Below, piece after piece: positions 23,023 through 33,053 of a stretch of DNA of 64,000 bases; the stretch's first letter is position 1; every line of letters starts with the position of its first letter. The translations under genes were made by a program, and so were the position numbers. Below the pieces are notes generated by a model, which was not told the origin of the DNA, did no database searches, and saw only the letters and a program-made list of their open reading frames with translations. This DNA is from Candidatus Omnitrophota bacterium. Lineage in GTDB: Bacteria > Omnitrophota > Gorgyraeia > Gygaellales > JAQTUX01. Where the stretch lies: NCBI GenBank assembly GCA_028707125.1, contig JAQTUX010000001.1, positions 863,923-927,922 on the forward strand, in the 5' to 3' direction.

Positions 23023-23943
23023 ATGGAAAACAATACACAACAATTCAGTTTCAAGGTTGATGCCGATTCCGCGGGCAAAAGGATAGATGTTTTCTGCCTG
23101 GATGCCTTGAAAGGCGAGGGCATTGAGACATCGCGCCAGTACGTGCAGCAACTGATGAAGGAGGGCAGGGTCAAGGTGGGAGGCACTGCTCATAAGGCGC
23201 ACTTTAAAGTTAAAAACGCCGATCTCGTAGAGATCAGTTACGCGGGCAAGCCGGCCAGGGAACTTATTGCCGAGGAGATACCGCTAAATATAATGTATGA
23301 AGATAAGGACGTCATTGTCATAAACAAACCGTCAGGGCTGGTCGTGCATCCGGCTCCGGGAAATTACGAAGGCACGCTGGTCAACGCGCTTTTGTTCAGA
23401 TACCCGGACGGCCTTTCGCGTATAAATCCTTTAAGGCCGGGCATTGTGCATCGGTTGGACAAAGAGACCTCAGGAGTCATGCTTGCCGCCAGGAACGATA
23501 ACGCCCATATCGCCCTTGCCAGGCAGTTCTCCAGGCATACGATCTCCAGAAAATACGTCGCTGTTGTGGGCGGTAAGGTTGAGTTTGATGAGGGGCTCAT
23601 CGATCTGCCGATAGGCAGGGATAAAAACAATTTCAGGAAAATGAAGGCGGGTTTTCTGGATAATACGCGGCCCGCGCAGACCCGTTACCGCACATTAAAA
23701 AGGACCGCCTCTTACAGTGTCCTGGAGATCTCGCCGAAAACAGGCAGGACCCACCAGATACGCGTCCATCTGGCGCATATGGGGCATCCCGTATTGGGCG
23801 ACAAAAAATACGGCAGCCATAATACGGGGATACGCCTTATGCTCCACGCGAGATATATCGGATTCAACCATCCGCGCACAGGCGAATTTTTAGAATTTGA
23901 TTCAGCGCTGCCGGAAGAATTCTCGCAATTTATTAACAAATAA
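23023..23943 (+). CDS. rluD: RluD-type 23S rRNA pseudouridine synthase
   Basis: 306 residues from the ATG at 23023; the longer open frame upstream only reads through the structured element. An S4 RNA-binding domain (GKRIDVFCL...TSRQYVQQLMKEGRVKV, about residues 17-75) precedes the catalytic domain with VINKPSGLVVHPAPGN, the catalytic aspartate D146 in HRLDKETSGVML, and ISPKTGRTHQIRVHLAHMGHPVLGD. This order is that of RluA-family enzymes, closest in layout to RluD, which modifies helix 69 of 23S rRNA. In other bacteria it often follows lspA; here repeats and a lipoprotein lie between them. AGGAT at 23014 could be its ribosome site, right at the element end. Confidence 0.92.
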   Translation: MENNTQQFSFKVDADSAGKRIDVFCLDALKGEGIETSRQYVQQLMKEGRVKVGGTAHKAHFKVKNADLVEISYAGKPARELIAEEIPLNIMYEDKDVIVINKPSGLVVHPAPGNYEGTLVNALLFRYPDGLSRINPLRPGIVHRLDKETSGVMLAARNDNAHIALARQFSRHTISRKYVAVVGGKVEFDEGLIDLPIGRDKNNFRKMKAGFLDNTRPAQTRYRTLKRTASYSVLEISPKTGRTHQIRVHLAHMGHPVLGDKKYGSHNTGIRLMLHARYIGFNHPRTGEFLEFDSALPEEFSQFINK

Positions 23944-24020
23944 CTTGCTTTTTGACAGATGGATGCTATAATCCGTAATGATATAAATAAAAACGTATTC
24001 CTTGATAGGGAGGTGCGTAC

Positions 24021-24851
24021 ATGTTTTCCACCCAAAAAGGGTCGGTAGCGATCATCTCATTAATAATACTATTGATTTTGGCTTTATCCGTTGCGGGCGC
24101 TGGTGTTATGCTCTTTCAAAAAGAAAAGGGTTTAAGGGCGGCAGCCGAAGAAAAACTGCAGGATCTGGAAGTGAAATACCGGATGGCAGAAGACAACCTT
24201 GAAAAAACGAGGCAGCAGGCCGATGATCTAAGGCAGCAGCTGGGCGTTGCCGAAGAGCAGATGGCGTCTATCAAGCAGGAACTGGATAATGAGCTGGCCA
24301 ACAGGGATAGGACAATGGCTGAGATGGAACAGATCAGGCAGGAGCTGGAGAGTAATCGCCAATTAAAGGATGACCTGGACAGGCAGCTTGGAGAGGCGAG
24401 AAGCCAGATAGACGGTTTCACGCAGCAGATCAAGAATTTAGAGGATGAGAAGGCGCGCCTTCAGGAGCAGGTGAATCAGCAGCAAAGCGTTTCAGGCATA
24501 GAATTAGGCAAAATAGTGGTAGCATCTCCTACCGGAGAACCCCAGCAGCAGCCTCCTGCTGAAGGTGAGCCCGCGCCTGCCGCGGGAGACAACATGCCGC
24601 CTTCTGCCGGAGAAACCGGCAATAGCGGTAAGGTGCTGGTAGTCAACAGGGAATACAACTTCGTGGTCATAGATTTAGGCGTAGAGGATGGGATCAAGGC
24701 AGGAGAGGTCTTATCGCTTTACAGGGACAACCGGCTTCTAGGAGATATCAAGATAGAGAAGGTACACGAATCAATGTCCGCCGCGAATATGCTTTCAGAA
24801 GGAATGAAAGACCGCGTCAAGGAAGGGGATACCGCAGTAAGAAAGCAATAA
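24021..24851 (+). CDS. Membrane-anchored coiled-coil protein with C-terminal FlgT-like domain
   Basis: 276 residues. A single transmembrane segment (about residues 9-31) is followed by a coiled coil from about 38 to 155 rich in Q, E, L and D, a Pro/Gly/Glu-rich linker (about 165-200), and a compact domain KVLVVNREYNFVVIDLGVED-GIKAGEVLSLYR...AANML, which resembles the small beta domain of FlgT-C type. The protein probably spans the periplasm from the inner membrane. Its partner is unknown. GGGAGG precedes the ATG; a possible promoter is TTGCTT 23945 with TATAAT 23967. Four bases later aroA starts. Confidence 0.7.
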   Translation: MFSTQKGSVAIISLIILLILALSVAGAGVMLFQKEKGLRAAAEEKLQDLEVKYRMAEDNLEKTRQQADDLRQQLGVAEEQMASIKQELDNELANRDRTMAEMEQIRQELESNRQLKDDLDRQLGEARSQIDGFTQQIKNLEDEKARLQEQVNQQQSVSGIELGKIVVASPTGEPQQQPPAEGEPAPAAGDNMPPSAGETGNSGKVLVVNREYNFVVIDLGVEDGIKAGEVLSLYRDNRLLGDIKIEKVHESMSAANMLSEGMKDRVKEGDTAVRKQ

Positions 24852-24854
24852 TAG

Positions 24855-26117
24855 ATGTCTTTCACGATCAGGCCAGCCGCGTCAATTCAGGGAAGTATAT
24901 TCCTGCCCGGAGACAAGTCAATTTCCCACCGAGCCCTTATGTTCAGCGCGATTGCAAAGGGCGTAACCAGGATCTCCAATTTTTCCTTCAATTATGATTG
25001 TGCCAGGACAAAAGAGATACTCAGCCGTTTAGGTGTGAAAATACGCCTTAAGGGCAGGGCCCTTGCTGTCTATGGAAAAGGGCTTTGGGGTTTAAGCCGG
25101 CCCCGGGGCACGCTGTACGCGGGGGAGTCAGGCACGACCGCGCGCCTTATGCTGGGACTGCTTGCTGCCCAGAGGTTTGATTCTCTGCTTGACGGTTCCG
25201 GCTTTTTAAGGAAAAGGCCTATGGAGAGGGTTGTCGCGCCTTTGGAGATGATGGGCGCGAGGTTCTCCAATAGAAAGCGCCTGCCGATAAAGATCTTTGG
25301 CAGCCCGCTTTCGGGGATAAGGTACAGGATGCCTATTGCCAGCGCGCAGGTGAAATCCGCCATACTACTCGCGGGGTTATACGCTGATAAGAGGACAACG
25401 GTAGTTGAAGGGGTTAATAAGAGCCGCGACCATACCGAACGCATGCTTCGGCTATTCAAGGGCAGGGCAAAGGCGCTTAAGTCCCCTGGGAACCTGGCTA
25501 TACCGGGCGATATTTCTTCTGCCGCTTTTTTTATCGCGGCAGCGGCTATATTAAAGGGCTCAAGGATGGTTATAAAAAATGTTTCAATCAATCCCACCCG
25601 TATGGGTTTTATCAGGGCGCTTAAGCGCATGGGCGCCCGCATAGATATAAAGCCGGACGCGTCCGGAAAGAAGTGGGAGCCGGCAGGAAATATAGAAGTA
25701 AGGCCGGCACAGCGCCTGAAAAGCATCGTAGTGAAAAAAAGAGAAATACCTTTCTTAATAGATGAGCTTCCGATCTTGATGGTATGCGCCTGTTTTGCCG
25801 AAGGCGCCACCGTCATACAGGGAGTGGGAGAGCTGCGGGTAAAAGAGACAGACAGGATCAGGTCCATGATATATAATCTCAGTAAGATGGGCGCGTCGGT
25901 AAAGTCGGCAGGCGATACCCTCATAATCAAGGGCGGCGCCCGGCTTCGCGCGGCGGCCGGGCTCAAGAGTTTCACGGACCATCGCACCGCGATGAGTATG
26001 ATAATAGCGGGCATATGCGCCGCGGGAGGCGCCTCTGCCATTGATGATATCAAATGCGTTAATAAGTCGTTTCCCGGGTTCCTGCCTGTTCTCAAGGGCC
26101 TGTTAACATATAACTAA
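24855..26117 (+). CDS. aroA: 5-enolpyruvylshikimate-3-phosphate synthase
   Basis: AroA (420 residues) makes EPSP from shikimate-3-phosphate and PEP, the sixth step of the shikimate pathway. The substrate-binding blocks are present: LPGDKSISHRALMFSAIAKG near the N-terminus, GESGTTARLMLG (about residue 93), FLRKRPMERVVAPLEMMGA, and the C-terminal LRVKETDRI and DHRTAMSMIIAG. Catalytic lysine and arginines are kept. Length is normal. It is followed by a good promoter for mreB, so it may end its own transcript. Confidence 0.95.
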   Translation: MSFTIRPAASIQGSIFLPGDKSISHRALMFSAIAKGVTRISNFSFNYDCARTKEILSRLGVKIRLKGRALAVYGKGLWGLSRPRGTLYAGESGTTARLMLGLLAAQRFDSLLDGSGFLRKRPMERVVAPLEMMGARFSNRKRLPIKIFGSPLSGIRYRMPIASAQVKSAILLAGLYADKRTTVVEGVNKSRDHTERMLRLFKGRAKALKSPGNLAIPGDISSAAFFIAAAAILKGSRMVIKNVSINPTRMGFIRALKRMGARIDIKPDASGKKWEPAGNIEVRPAQRLKSIVVKKREIPFLIDELPILMVCACFAEGATVIQGVGELRVKETDRIRSMIYNLSKMGASVKSAGDTLIIKGGARLRAAAGLKSFTDHRTAMSMIIAGICAAGGASAIDDIKCVNKSFPGFLPVLKGLLTYN

Positions 26118-26121
26118 TGTG

Positions 26122-26150
26122 TTGACAGGGAGTTTTACTTCTGTTATATT
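26122..26150 (+). promoter_or_regulatory. Promoter of the mre-rod operon
   Basis: TTGACA (26122-26127) and TATATT (26145-26150) with a 17-bp spacer, 41 bases before the mreB ATG. Confidence 0.75.
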
Positions 26151-26191
26151 ATGGTTTCTGAAACATAATCAATAGAAACAGGAGAAATCCC

Positions 26192-27262
26192 ATGCGGGTC
26201 AAATTAAAGAATATCCTCGGTAAGGCCATCAATTATATTCTGGGGTTGTTTTCAAACGACTTAGGTATTGACCTGGGCACGGCTACGACCCTTGTCTATG
26301 TCAAGGGCGAAGGCGTTGTGTTATGCGAGCCGTCGGTTGTGGCCATAGACAGGATAAACAGGAAGGTAAAGGCGGTCGGCGAAGAGGCCAAGAGGATGCT
26401 CGGCCGCACGCCCGGCAATATAACGGCAATAAGGCCGATGAAAGACGGCGTCATCGCTGATTTTGAGATCACCGAGGCGATGTTAAGGCATTTCATAAAG
26501 AAGGTGCACCACAGGAAGGTGCTGGTGAGGCCGAGGATGGTAATAGCCATCCCTTCCGGCATTACTGAGGTTGAAAAAAGAGCGGTCAAGGATTCGGCTG
26601 AGAGGGCGGGCGCCAGGGAGGTCTATCTGGTAGAGGAGCCGGTCGCGGCGGCCATAGGCGTGGGTATGCCCATACAGGAACCGATAGCCAATATGATAAT
26701 AGATATCGGCGGCGGCACCACCGAGATCGCGGTCATTTCCTTAAAAGGCATCGTGTTCTCAAAATCAATAAGGATAGGCGGGGATGAAATGGACCTTGCC
26801 ATTACCGAATATCTCAAGAAGACATATAATGTTATGACGGGCGAGCGCACCGCGGAGAATATCAAGATAAAGATCGGTTCCGCATACGCGCTTGACGAAG
26901 AATTGACCATGGAAGTCAAGGGCAGGGACCTGGTAGCAGGGCTGCCCAAGACCATAAATATAACCTCTGAAGAGATCAGAGACGCCTTGCAGGAGCCGGT
27001 CAGGGCGATACTTGAGGCGGCTAAGGTCGCCCTTGAAAGAACGCCCCCCGAATTGTCGGCCGATCTGATAGAGCACGGCATAGTTATGGCCGGCGGCGGG
27101 TCGCTGCTTCGCGGCCTTGATAGATTGATCGCGGATGAGACAGGCCTGCCTGTTCATGTCGCTGACGACCCGCTCACCGCGGTGGCTCTGGGAACGGGCA
27201 AGGTTTTGACCGAACTGCGTTATTTGAAGGAAGTGACCGTCCGCTCCAAGTCAGAGTTATAA
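26192..27262 (+). CDS. mreB: Rod shape-determining protein MreB
   Basis: MreB (356 residues) is the bacterial actin that guides lateral wall synthesis. The phosphate-1 motif [12 protein letters not shown] is near residue 26, followed by [15 protein letters not shown], the phosphate-2 motif [16 protein letters not shown], and the adenosine motif [15 protein letters not shown]. The N-terminus carries about 20 extra residues ([20 protein letters not shown]) before the actin core; this looks like an amphipathic membrane-binding helix. It heads the operon mreB-mreC-mreD-mrdA-rodA. Confidence 0.96.
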   Translation: MRVKLKNILGKAINYILGLFSNDLGIDLGTATTLVYVKGEGVVLCEPSVVAIDRINRKVKAVGEEAKRMLGRTPGNITAIRPMKDGVIADFEITEAMLRHFIKKVHHRKVLVRPRMVIAIPSGITEVEKRAVKDSAERAGAREVYLVEEPVAAAIGVGMPIQEPIANMIIDIGGGTTEIAVISLKGIVFSKSIRIGGDEMDLAITEYLKKTYNVMTGERTAENIKIKIGSAYALDEELTMEVKGRDLVAGLPKTINITSEEIRDALQEPVRAILEAAKVALERTPPELSADLIEHGIVMAGGGSLLRGLDRLIADETGLPVHVADDPLTAVALGTGKVLTELRYLKEVTVRSKSEL

Positions 27263-27273
27263 CGCCTTAAGAT

Positions 27274-28047
27274 GTGTTTGGATCACGACAGAAAACCCCC
27301 TCAAAATTTATTGCTGTAATCCTTTGTTCCGCACTCCTCGCCTTATTCATCATATCCGTTAGAGCGCAGGTAAATAACATTATCAGATTGCCGTTAACCG
27401 CGGCAGACCTTATCAGCAGAGAATTCAAGGCGCTTCTCAGGTTTCACCTCAACTATAAAGAGAATATAAGATTAAGGGATGAATTGGGGCGCCTGAAAAA
27501 TGAGGCGTCTCTCAAGAATGAGGCGGCCATGGAGAATGACCGGCTCAAACGGCTGCTTGATCTGAAGCTCAGCATAAAGCCGAAGATGCTGGCCGCGCGC
27601 GTTATATCCAAAGACGCCTCTAATTATTCCTACAGTGTCGTAATTGACAGGGGCCTGGACCGCCGGCTGAAGCGGGGCATGGTCGTGCTTAACAGCCAGG
27701 GCCTGGTCGGCAGGATAGCGGAGGTCTATAAAAAGTCAAGCAGGGTCCTGCTTATAACCGACCCGCGGCTTTCGGTGTCCACTATCGTGCAGAGGACAAG
27801 GATGCAGGCGGTCGTCTCGGGGAATCTGCGCGGCATGCTGATCATGCGTTATGTCAGCAAGGGTTCCGACCTGCAGGAAGGCGACGCGGTCATCACTTCC
27901 GGTATGACGCAAAATTATCCCAAAGGCATAGCGGTGGGCAATATAATAGAGGCCGGCAGTGAATTCGGCGGCTTAAGCATTTACGCCGTTATCAGGCCGG
28001 CAGTTGAGTTTTCCCGGCTGGAAGAGGTGTTGGTGATGGTGGAGTGA
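27274..28047 (+). CDS. mreC: Rod shape-determining protein MreC
   Basis: 257 residues from a GTG start. One transmembrane segment near the N-terminus (about residues 12-29) is followed by a coiled coil (IRLRDELGRLKNEASLKNEA) and two beta-barrel-like domains with KMLAARVISKDASNYSYSVV, IDRGLDRRLKRGMVVLNSQG-LVGRI and GDAVITSGMTQNYPKGIAVG, the hallmarks of MreC. It is a periplasmic scaffold that activates PBP2-RodA. It overlaps mreD by 4 bases. Confidence 0.93.
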   Translation: MFGSRQKTPSKFIAVILCSALLALFIISVRAQVNNIIRLPLTAADLISREFKALLRFHLNYKENIRLRDELGRLKNEASLKNEAAMENDRLKRLLDLKLSIKPKMLAARVISKDASNYSYSVVIDRGLDRRLKRGMVVLNSQGLVGRIAEVYKKSSRVLLITDPRLSVSTIVQRTRMQAVVSGNLRGMLIMRYVSKGSDLQEGDAVITSGMTQNYPKGIAVGNIIEAGSEFGGLSIYAVIRPAVEFSRLEEVLVMVE

Positions 28048-28514
28048 AAAAGCCCGGTTTAATACTGATCATTCTCCTGCTTGCTTTTCTGCAGGCGAAT
28101 ATACTGGATTCTTTCCGGCTGTTCTCCTTTAAGCCGGACCTCCTGCTTGGTGTTTCGGTCTTTGCCGTCTTGAATACCTGCGGATACTGGCCGTTCATAT
28201 TTGCCTTGCTTTGCGGGCTGCTAAAGGATTCTTTGAGCTATGCCGCGTTCGGGCTGAATATCTTTTCCTTTTGCCTCATATCCGTGACTGTCACCATTTT
28301 GAACAAGGGGATGTATTTTGATTCGCAGAGCAATTACATCCCGATCGTGTTCGCCTGCGCTCTGTTCAATTCTCTGGTCAATTACGCCTATTTATTCCGG
28401 CAGTTAAGTTTACCCGCGTTTTTAAGTGTTTCTTTTGTTTCCGCGGTTTATACTACGATAGCCGCGGTCCTCATTTTCAAGTTTTTACGCGGGTTTTCCG
28501 TTAACCCGTCCTGA
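28044..28514 (+). CDS. mreD: Rod shape-determining protein MreD
   Basis: A 156-residue hydrophobic protein with about five transmembrane segments, starting GTG in the mreC stop. Sequence is poorly conserved in this family, but KPDLLLGVSVFAVL and LLCGLLKDSLSYAAFGLN (the xxGLxxDxxxxxxxGLN pattern) and its position between mreC and mrdA are decisive. It is an inner-membrane component of the elongasome. Confidence 0.9.
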   Translation: MKKPGLILIILLLAFLQANILDSFRLFSFKPDLLLGVSVFAVLNTCGYWPFIFALLCGLLKDSLSYAAFGLNIFSFCLISVTVTILNKGMYFDSQSNYIPIVFACALFNSLVNYAYLFRQLSLPAFLSVSFVSAVYTTIAAVLIFKFLRGFSVNPS

Positions 28515-28516
28515 AT

Positions 28517-30229
28517 ATGCGCGAAAGAATATTGCACATATCCGCGGCAGCCGTGTTTTCCTTCCTGCTGCTGGGGATCTTTTACACGCAGATATTAAGG
28601 GGCGGTTATTATACTAATTTAAGCAAGAGGAACTGCATAAGGGTCATACCGCAGAAGGGCGCCAGGGGCAGGATCATTGACAGGAACGGGATCGTTGTCG
28701 TGGACAACTATCTTTCTTTTGATGTCGTAGCCCTGCCGCAGGAGTTGACCGACAAGGAAAGGTCAATACCCAAACTTGCCTCCCTGATCGGCACGACCGC
28801 CGAGAATATCAAGGGCATAATAAAGAAGGATTTTACCGCGCCTTTCGCCCCCATTACTATCAAGGAAGACATACCGCAGTCAACGATGATGCTCTTAAAG
28901 GAGGCGGGCTTTGAGCTTCCCGGCATAGAGATACAGGCGCTGCCCAGGAGGCATTACCCTTTTGGCAGCGCGGCCGCTCACGCTATCGGTTACCTGGGCT
29001 ATATCGACCGCAGCCGCTTCATGAAGCTCAAGGCCTACGGTTACGAGATGGAGGACATAGTCGGCTATTCCGGAGTTGAGGAGCAGTGCGAAAAATTCTT
29101 AGGCGCTGTTGACGGCGGAAAACAGATAGAGGTTGACCATAGGGGAAGATTCGTAAGATTATTGGGTTATAAAAATGCCCGCGACGGCAAGGATGTAAAG
29201 CTCACCATAGACCTTAAGATGCAGCAGATAGTTGAAGAGGTCCTGGCCGGGCATAAAGGGGCGATAGTGGTCATAGAGCCGAATACGGGAGAGGTCCTGG
29301 CAATGGCCAGCTTCCCCAACTTTAACCCCAATGTTTTTATTAAACGCTCCTTAAAGGCGCAATTAAAGGAGGCGTTGACCGGCCGCAGTTCTCCGCTTTT
29401 AAACCGCGCCATAGGCGGGCAATACGCTCCGGGTTCCATATTCAAGATCGTAGTGGCTGCTGCCGCGCTTGAGTTGAACAAGATAGGCCTGAATACCTCC
29501 TTCAACTGCCCCGGGTATTTTCAAGTCGGTTCGCGGGAATTCGGCTGTTGGGATACGCATGGTTGGCAGAACATAATCGCGGCGCTCACGCATTCATGCG
29601 ACACGTTTTTTTATAATACCGGGCTTTTGCTCGGCGCCGACAACATAGCCGCGTATGCCGTCAAGTTCGGTATCGGCCGCCCCAGCGGCATAGACCTGCC
29701 TTATGAGCCGTCCGGCGTCCTGCCTTCGCCCATGTGGAAGAAATTGAGGCAGTTTAAGGGCTGGTATCCGGGAGATACGGTGAATCTTTCCATAGGGCAG
29801 GGAGATCTGATGATGACGCCTCTTCAGGCGGCGGTAATGACCGCGGCCATAGCCAACGGCGGGCGGCTGATAAAACCATACATTATAAGCGAGGTGGACG
29901 GGAAGGCGTTTACGCGCGGCAGATCAACGCCTCTGTCATTGAAGAAGGAGACGATCAAGTATATCCGCAGCGGATTAAAGGGGGTCGTTGATTCCGAATC
30001 AGGCACAGCGTCCATACTTTCCGGCATACCCGGACTGACTGTTTCCGGCAAGACCGGCACAGCGCAGGTCGGCAGCAGGCAGCCGCACGCCTGGTTTGTG
30101 GGTTACAGCCCTCAAGAGGGCGCCAAGGCCGCCTTCTGCGTATTCCTTGAGAATGCCGGATCAAGCACATATGCCTGCGCGCTTGCCAGGACGCTGCTGG
30201 AAAGGTTCGCGAAAGAGGGGCTGCTATGA
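28517..30229 (+). CDS. mrdA: Penicillin-binding protein 2 (elongasome transpeptidase)
   Basis: A 570-residue class B PBP. It has an N-terminal membrane anchor (about residues 7-27), the pedestal region with RGRIIDRNGIVVVDN, HAIGYLG and YSGVEEQCE, and a transpeptidase domain with the active-site serine at residue 307 in PGSIFK, SCDTFFYNTG (SxN-like SCD) and KTGTAQVG (KTG). It crosslinks lateral-wall peptidoglycan with RodA, whose gene follows with a 4-base overlap. Slightly shorter than E. coli PBP2 but complete. Confidence 0.95.
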   Translation: MRERILHISAAAVFSFLLLGIFYTQILRGGYYTNLSKRNCIRVIPQKGARGRIIDRNGIVVVDNYLSFDVVALPQELTDKERSIPKLASLIGTTAENIKGIIKKDFTAPFAPITIKEDIPQSTMMLLKEAGFELPGIEIQALPRRHYPFGSAAAHAIGYLGYIDRSRFMKLKAYGYEMEDIVGYSGVEEQCEKFLGAVDGGKQIEVDHRGRFVRLLGYKNARDGKDVKLTIDLKMQQIVEEVLAGHKGAIVVIEPNTGEVLAMASFPNFNPNVFIKRSLKAQLKEALTGRSSPLLNRAIGGQYAPGSIFKIVVAAAALELNKIGLNTSFNCPGYFQVGSREFGCWDTHGWQNIIAALTHSCDTFFYNTGLLLGADNIAAYAVKFGIGRPSGIDLPYEPSGVLPSPMWKKLRQFKGWYPGDTVNLSIGQGDLMMTPLQAAVMTAAIANGGRLIKPYIISEVDGKAFTRGRSTPLSLKKETIKYIRSGLKGVVDSESGTASILSGIPGLTVSGKTGTAQVGSRQPHAWFVGYSPQEGAKAAFCVFLENAGSSTYACALARTLLERFAKEGLL

Positions 30230-31323
30230 GATATCTGGCTGCCAGGACGCTGTTTGCCGTAGTCGTGATCATGCTTTTGGGCCTGCTTACTCTTTACGCT
30301 ATTACAGACAGGGACGCGGATTTTCTGAAAAAACAGATCTTCCTGAAACAGCTCAATTGGGCGCTTGCCGGCATCGCGGCGATGGTTATATTTTCCAATA
30401 TTCATTATATACGGCTTTGGGATTTTTCCTATCCCTTGTTCGGCGTCTCGGTATTTTTGCTTGTGCTTGTCCTGTTCAGGGGGGACGCGCGCATGGGCGC
30501 CCAGAGATGGTTTTCTTTCGGAGAGATCAGTTTTCAGCCGTCTGAATTCACCAAGATCGCCGTTATACTCTTTTTATCTCGCTACTTCGGCAGCAAGGCG
30601 TCATTTGATACTCACGCGAAACGGCAGAATCTGTTCAATTCATTCATCCTGCCGTTTTCGGCTATCTGCGTGCCTATCGCCCTGATCTTTATTCAGCCGG
30701 ACCTGGGCACGGCGATCGTGTATTTCGTCATAGTCATAGTCATGATGTTCATAACCGGTGTCAAGCTTAGATACCTGGCGATGTTTACCGGCGCGCTGCT
30801 TTTATCTTTGCCTTTGGGCTGGCATTTGCTTAAGGATTATCAGAAAGACAGGCTGCTGGTATTTATTAATCCCAATATAGACCCTTTGGGCGCCGGTTAT
30901 ACCATAATCCAGTCAAAGATCGCGATCGGCTCAGGGGTCCTTTTCGGCAAGGGGCTGCTCGGCAGCACGCAGAGCCAGTTGAAATTCCTTCCGGAGAGCC
31001 ATACGGATTTCATCTTTGCCTCTTTCGCGGAACAGTGGGGGTTTTTAGGGTCGGCTGCGCTGATCCTGCTGTACTTTTTGATCATAAGGTTCGGGCTTCA
31101 GGTGGCGGAAAAAAACAGCGACCCCTTCGGTAAGTTCCTGGCGTACGGGATCACTTCTTTATGGGCGCTGCACGTGGCGGTAAATATAGCGATGACCGCG
31201 GGGTTCGCGCCCGTAGTCGGCATCACCCTGCCGCTTATGAGCTACGGCGGGTCATCGTTGCTGGTCAACTGCATCAGTTTAGGGATATTGTTTAATATAA
31301 GTAAAAATAGAGCGGTGTTTTGA
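30226..31323 (+). CDS. rodA: SEDS glycosyltransferase RodA
   Basis: A 365-residue inner-membrane SEDS protein, paralogue of ftsW at 2861. Motifs are SFGEISFQPSEFTKIAVILF, IFIQPDLGTAIVYF, DPLGAGYTIIQSKIAIGSG, ESHTDFIFASFAEQWGF and LPLMSYGGSSL. It polymerises glycan strands for side-wall growth with PBP2, encoded just upstream. The stop overlaps the next ATG (TGATG). Confidence 0.95.
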   Translation: MRYLAARTLFAVVVIMLLGLLTLYAITDRDADFLKKQIFLKQLNWALAGIAAMVIFSNIHYIRLWDFSYPLFGVSVFLLVLVLFRGDARMGAQRWFSFGEISFQPSEFTKIAVILFLSRYFGSKASFDTHAKRQNLFNSFILPFSAICVPIALIFIQPDLGTAIVYFVIVIVMMFITGVKLRYLAMFTGALLLSLPLGWHLLKDYQKDRLLVFINPNIDPLGAGYTIIQSKIAIGSGVLFGKGLLGSTQSQLKFLPESHTDFIFASFAEQWGFLGSAALILLYFLIIRFGLQVAEKNSDPFGKFLAYGITSLWALHVAVNIAMTAGFAPVVGITLPLMSYGGSSLLVNCISLGILFNISKNRAVF

Positions 31324-33035
31324 TGGAAAATGATTATTTATTAAATGTGCAGCGGCCGGCGAGGTATATCGGCGGCGAATGGAACGTTCATCATAAGGAC
31401 ACCGCTGATGCCGATGTAAAATTCGCGCTGTGTTTTCCTGATATATATGAGATCGGCATGAGCAACCTGGGGCTGCGCGTTTTATACGATCTGCTGAACA
31501 GGCAGGATGGCGTATCGTGCGAAAGATGCTTCTGCCCCTGGCACGATATGCGCAAGGCGATCAGGGAAAAACTATCCGAGAGCCCGTACCTGTGTTCCCT
31601 GGAATCAGCCCTGCCATTGAAAGAATTTGACATAGTCGGCTTTTCCATATCGTATGAACTTGGCTTTACCAATGTGCTTACGATGTTGTCTCTCGCGGGC
31701 ATACCGCTTTTATCCGCGGACAGGAATGAAGGCGGCCCTTTGGTCATTGCCGGCGGGCAGGCATCCTTGAACCCCGAACCCTTAGCCGATTTTATTGACG
31801 CCTTTATAGTCGGCGAAGGTGAAGAAGTGATCCTGGAACTGGTCCGTGAATACGAAAGGCAGAAGGGGAGAACGCGTTCGCGCGATGAATTATTGCGCTG
31901 CCTGTCGGATATTGAAGGCGTGTATGTGCCTTCTATACGCAAAGAAGGCCCCTTTTCCGTTAAGAAGCGCGTGCTTAGCGATCTTGATAGCGCGCCTTTT
32001 CCCGAGCAATGGCTTGTTCCTTATCTGCAGATAGTCCACGACAGGGTCTGTGTTGAGGTAATGCGCGGCTGCGGTAACCGCTGCCGTTTCTGCCAGGGCA
32101 GGGCGCAGTATTATCCCTATAGAGTGAAGAATGTAGATACGGCGCGTTCTCAGGTGAGGGCGGCGCTCCGTTCTTCAGGATACGAAGAATTTTCACTTTT
32201 GGGGCTTTCGGTGGGAGATCTTCCCGGACTGGCGCGATTCATACAGTCATTGTCCGAAGAATTCAAAGATACGGGGGTGAATATATCATTGCCCTCTTTG
32301 AAGGCAAAGGATTTTCTCAAGGGCATACCGCTTGAGTTATCTTTGGCGAGAAAGGCCACCTTGACCTTTGCCCCTGAGGCGGGGACAGAGAGGCTGCGCG
32401 GGATCATCGGCAAGGATCTTAAGATAGAGGACTTATTCAGCGTGGCTGAATCGGCATATAAAGCGGGATACCGGCATATCAAATTGTATTTTATGATCGG
32501 CCTGCCTACCGAATCCGAGGCGGACCTGGACGGCATTGCCGATCTGGCGAAGGAGATCTCAGAATTAAGGCGAAAGGCCCGCGGGGGGCCGGCCGATGTG
32601 CATTTAAGCGTCGCGACTTTTATACCTAAGCCGCATACACCTTTTCAATGGCTGGCTATGGAGGGCAAGGATTCGATCATTTCAAAACAGCGGTATTTGC
32701 GCGGCTGTATCGCCAGGCGCTCATCAAGGATAAAGTTAAGCTTTCACAATACGGATTCCGCGGTCATAGAGGCGGCGTTGTGCCGCGGCGGCAGGAATCT
32801 GGGAGCTGTTATTATGAAGGCGTGGCAGTACGGCGCCTGTTTTGACGGCTGGGATGAATTCCTGAATGTTGATGCCTGGAACAGGGCGTTTAATGATAAC
32901 GGGCTGGACCTGGAAGGCCACGCGTCAAGGCCGCGGATGCTGAATGAGGCATTGCCCTGGGACCATATTGATGTGGGGATAAGCAAGGAGCTGCTTAAGA
33001 GCGAATTCAGAGAGGCGCTGGGAAGCAGCGAGTAA
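31323..33035 (+). CDS. B12-binding-like radical SAM protein (TIGR03960-like)
   Basis: About 570 residues from ATG 31323 (in the rodA stop). The N-terminus (RPARYIGGEWN, ALCFPDIYEIGMSNLGLRVL, CERCFCPW) and the B12-binding-like region VGFSISYELGFTNVLTML, VIAGGQASLNPEPLADFID, FIVGEGEE are those of the radical SAM group often called TIGR03960. The 4Fe-4S cluster motif C-x3-C-x2-C is in MRGCGNRCRFCQGRAQ (about residue 249). The companion DUF2344 domain that is often fused or adjacent was not seen in the window. Its biochemical role is unknown; in other bacteria it neighbours RNA and ribosome genes. Confidence 0.85.
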   Translation: MENDYLLNVQRPARYIGGEWNVHHKDTADADVKFALCFPDIYEIGMSNLGLRVLYDLLNRQDGVSCERCFCPWHDMRKAIREKLSESPYLCSLESALPLKEFDIVGFSISYELGFTNVLTMLSLAGIPLLSADRNEGGPLVIAGGQASLNPEPLADFIDAFIVGEGEEVILELVREYERQKGRTRSRDELLRCLSDIEGVYVPSIRKEGPFSVKKRVLSDLDSAPFPEQWLVPYLQIVHDRVCVEVMRGCGNRCRFCQGRAQYYPYRVKNVDTARSQVRAALRSSGYEEFSLLGLSVGDLPGLARFIQSLSEEFKDTGVNISLPSLKAKDFLKGIPLELSLARKATLTFAPEAGTERLRGIIGKDLKIEDLFSVAESAYKAGYRHIKLYFMIGLPTESEADLDGIADLAKEISELRRKARGGPADVHLSVATFIPKPHTPFQWLAMEGKDSIISKQRYLRGCIARRSSRIKLSFHNTDSAVIEAALCRGGRNLGAVIMKAWQYGACFDGWDEFLNVDAWNRAFNDNGLDLEGHASRPRMLNEALPWDHIDVGISKELLKSEFREALGSSE

Positions 33036-33053
33036 CAAATCCACAGGAATATA

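Noticed and set aside
25070-26095. 341-residue minus-strand open frame opposite aroA
   Set aside because: It is antisense to a full AroA with all motifs and shows only low-complexity S/A/P/I-rich sequence.
30226-31323. Second ftsW
   Set aside because: The SEDS gene here is in the mre operon directly after mrdA, which fits rodA; the dcw copy at 2861 is ftsW.
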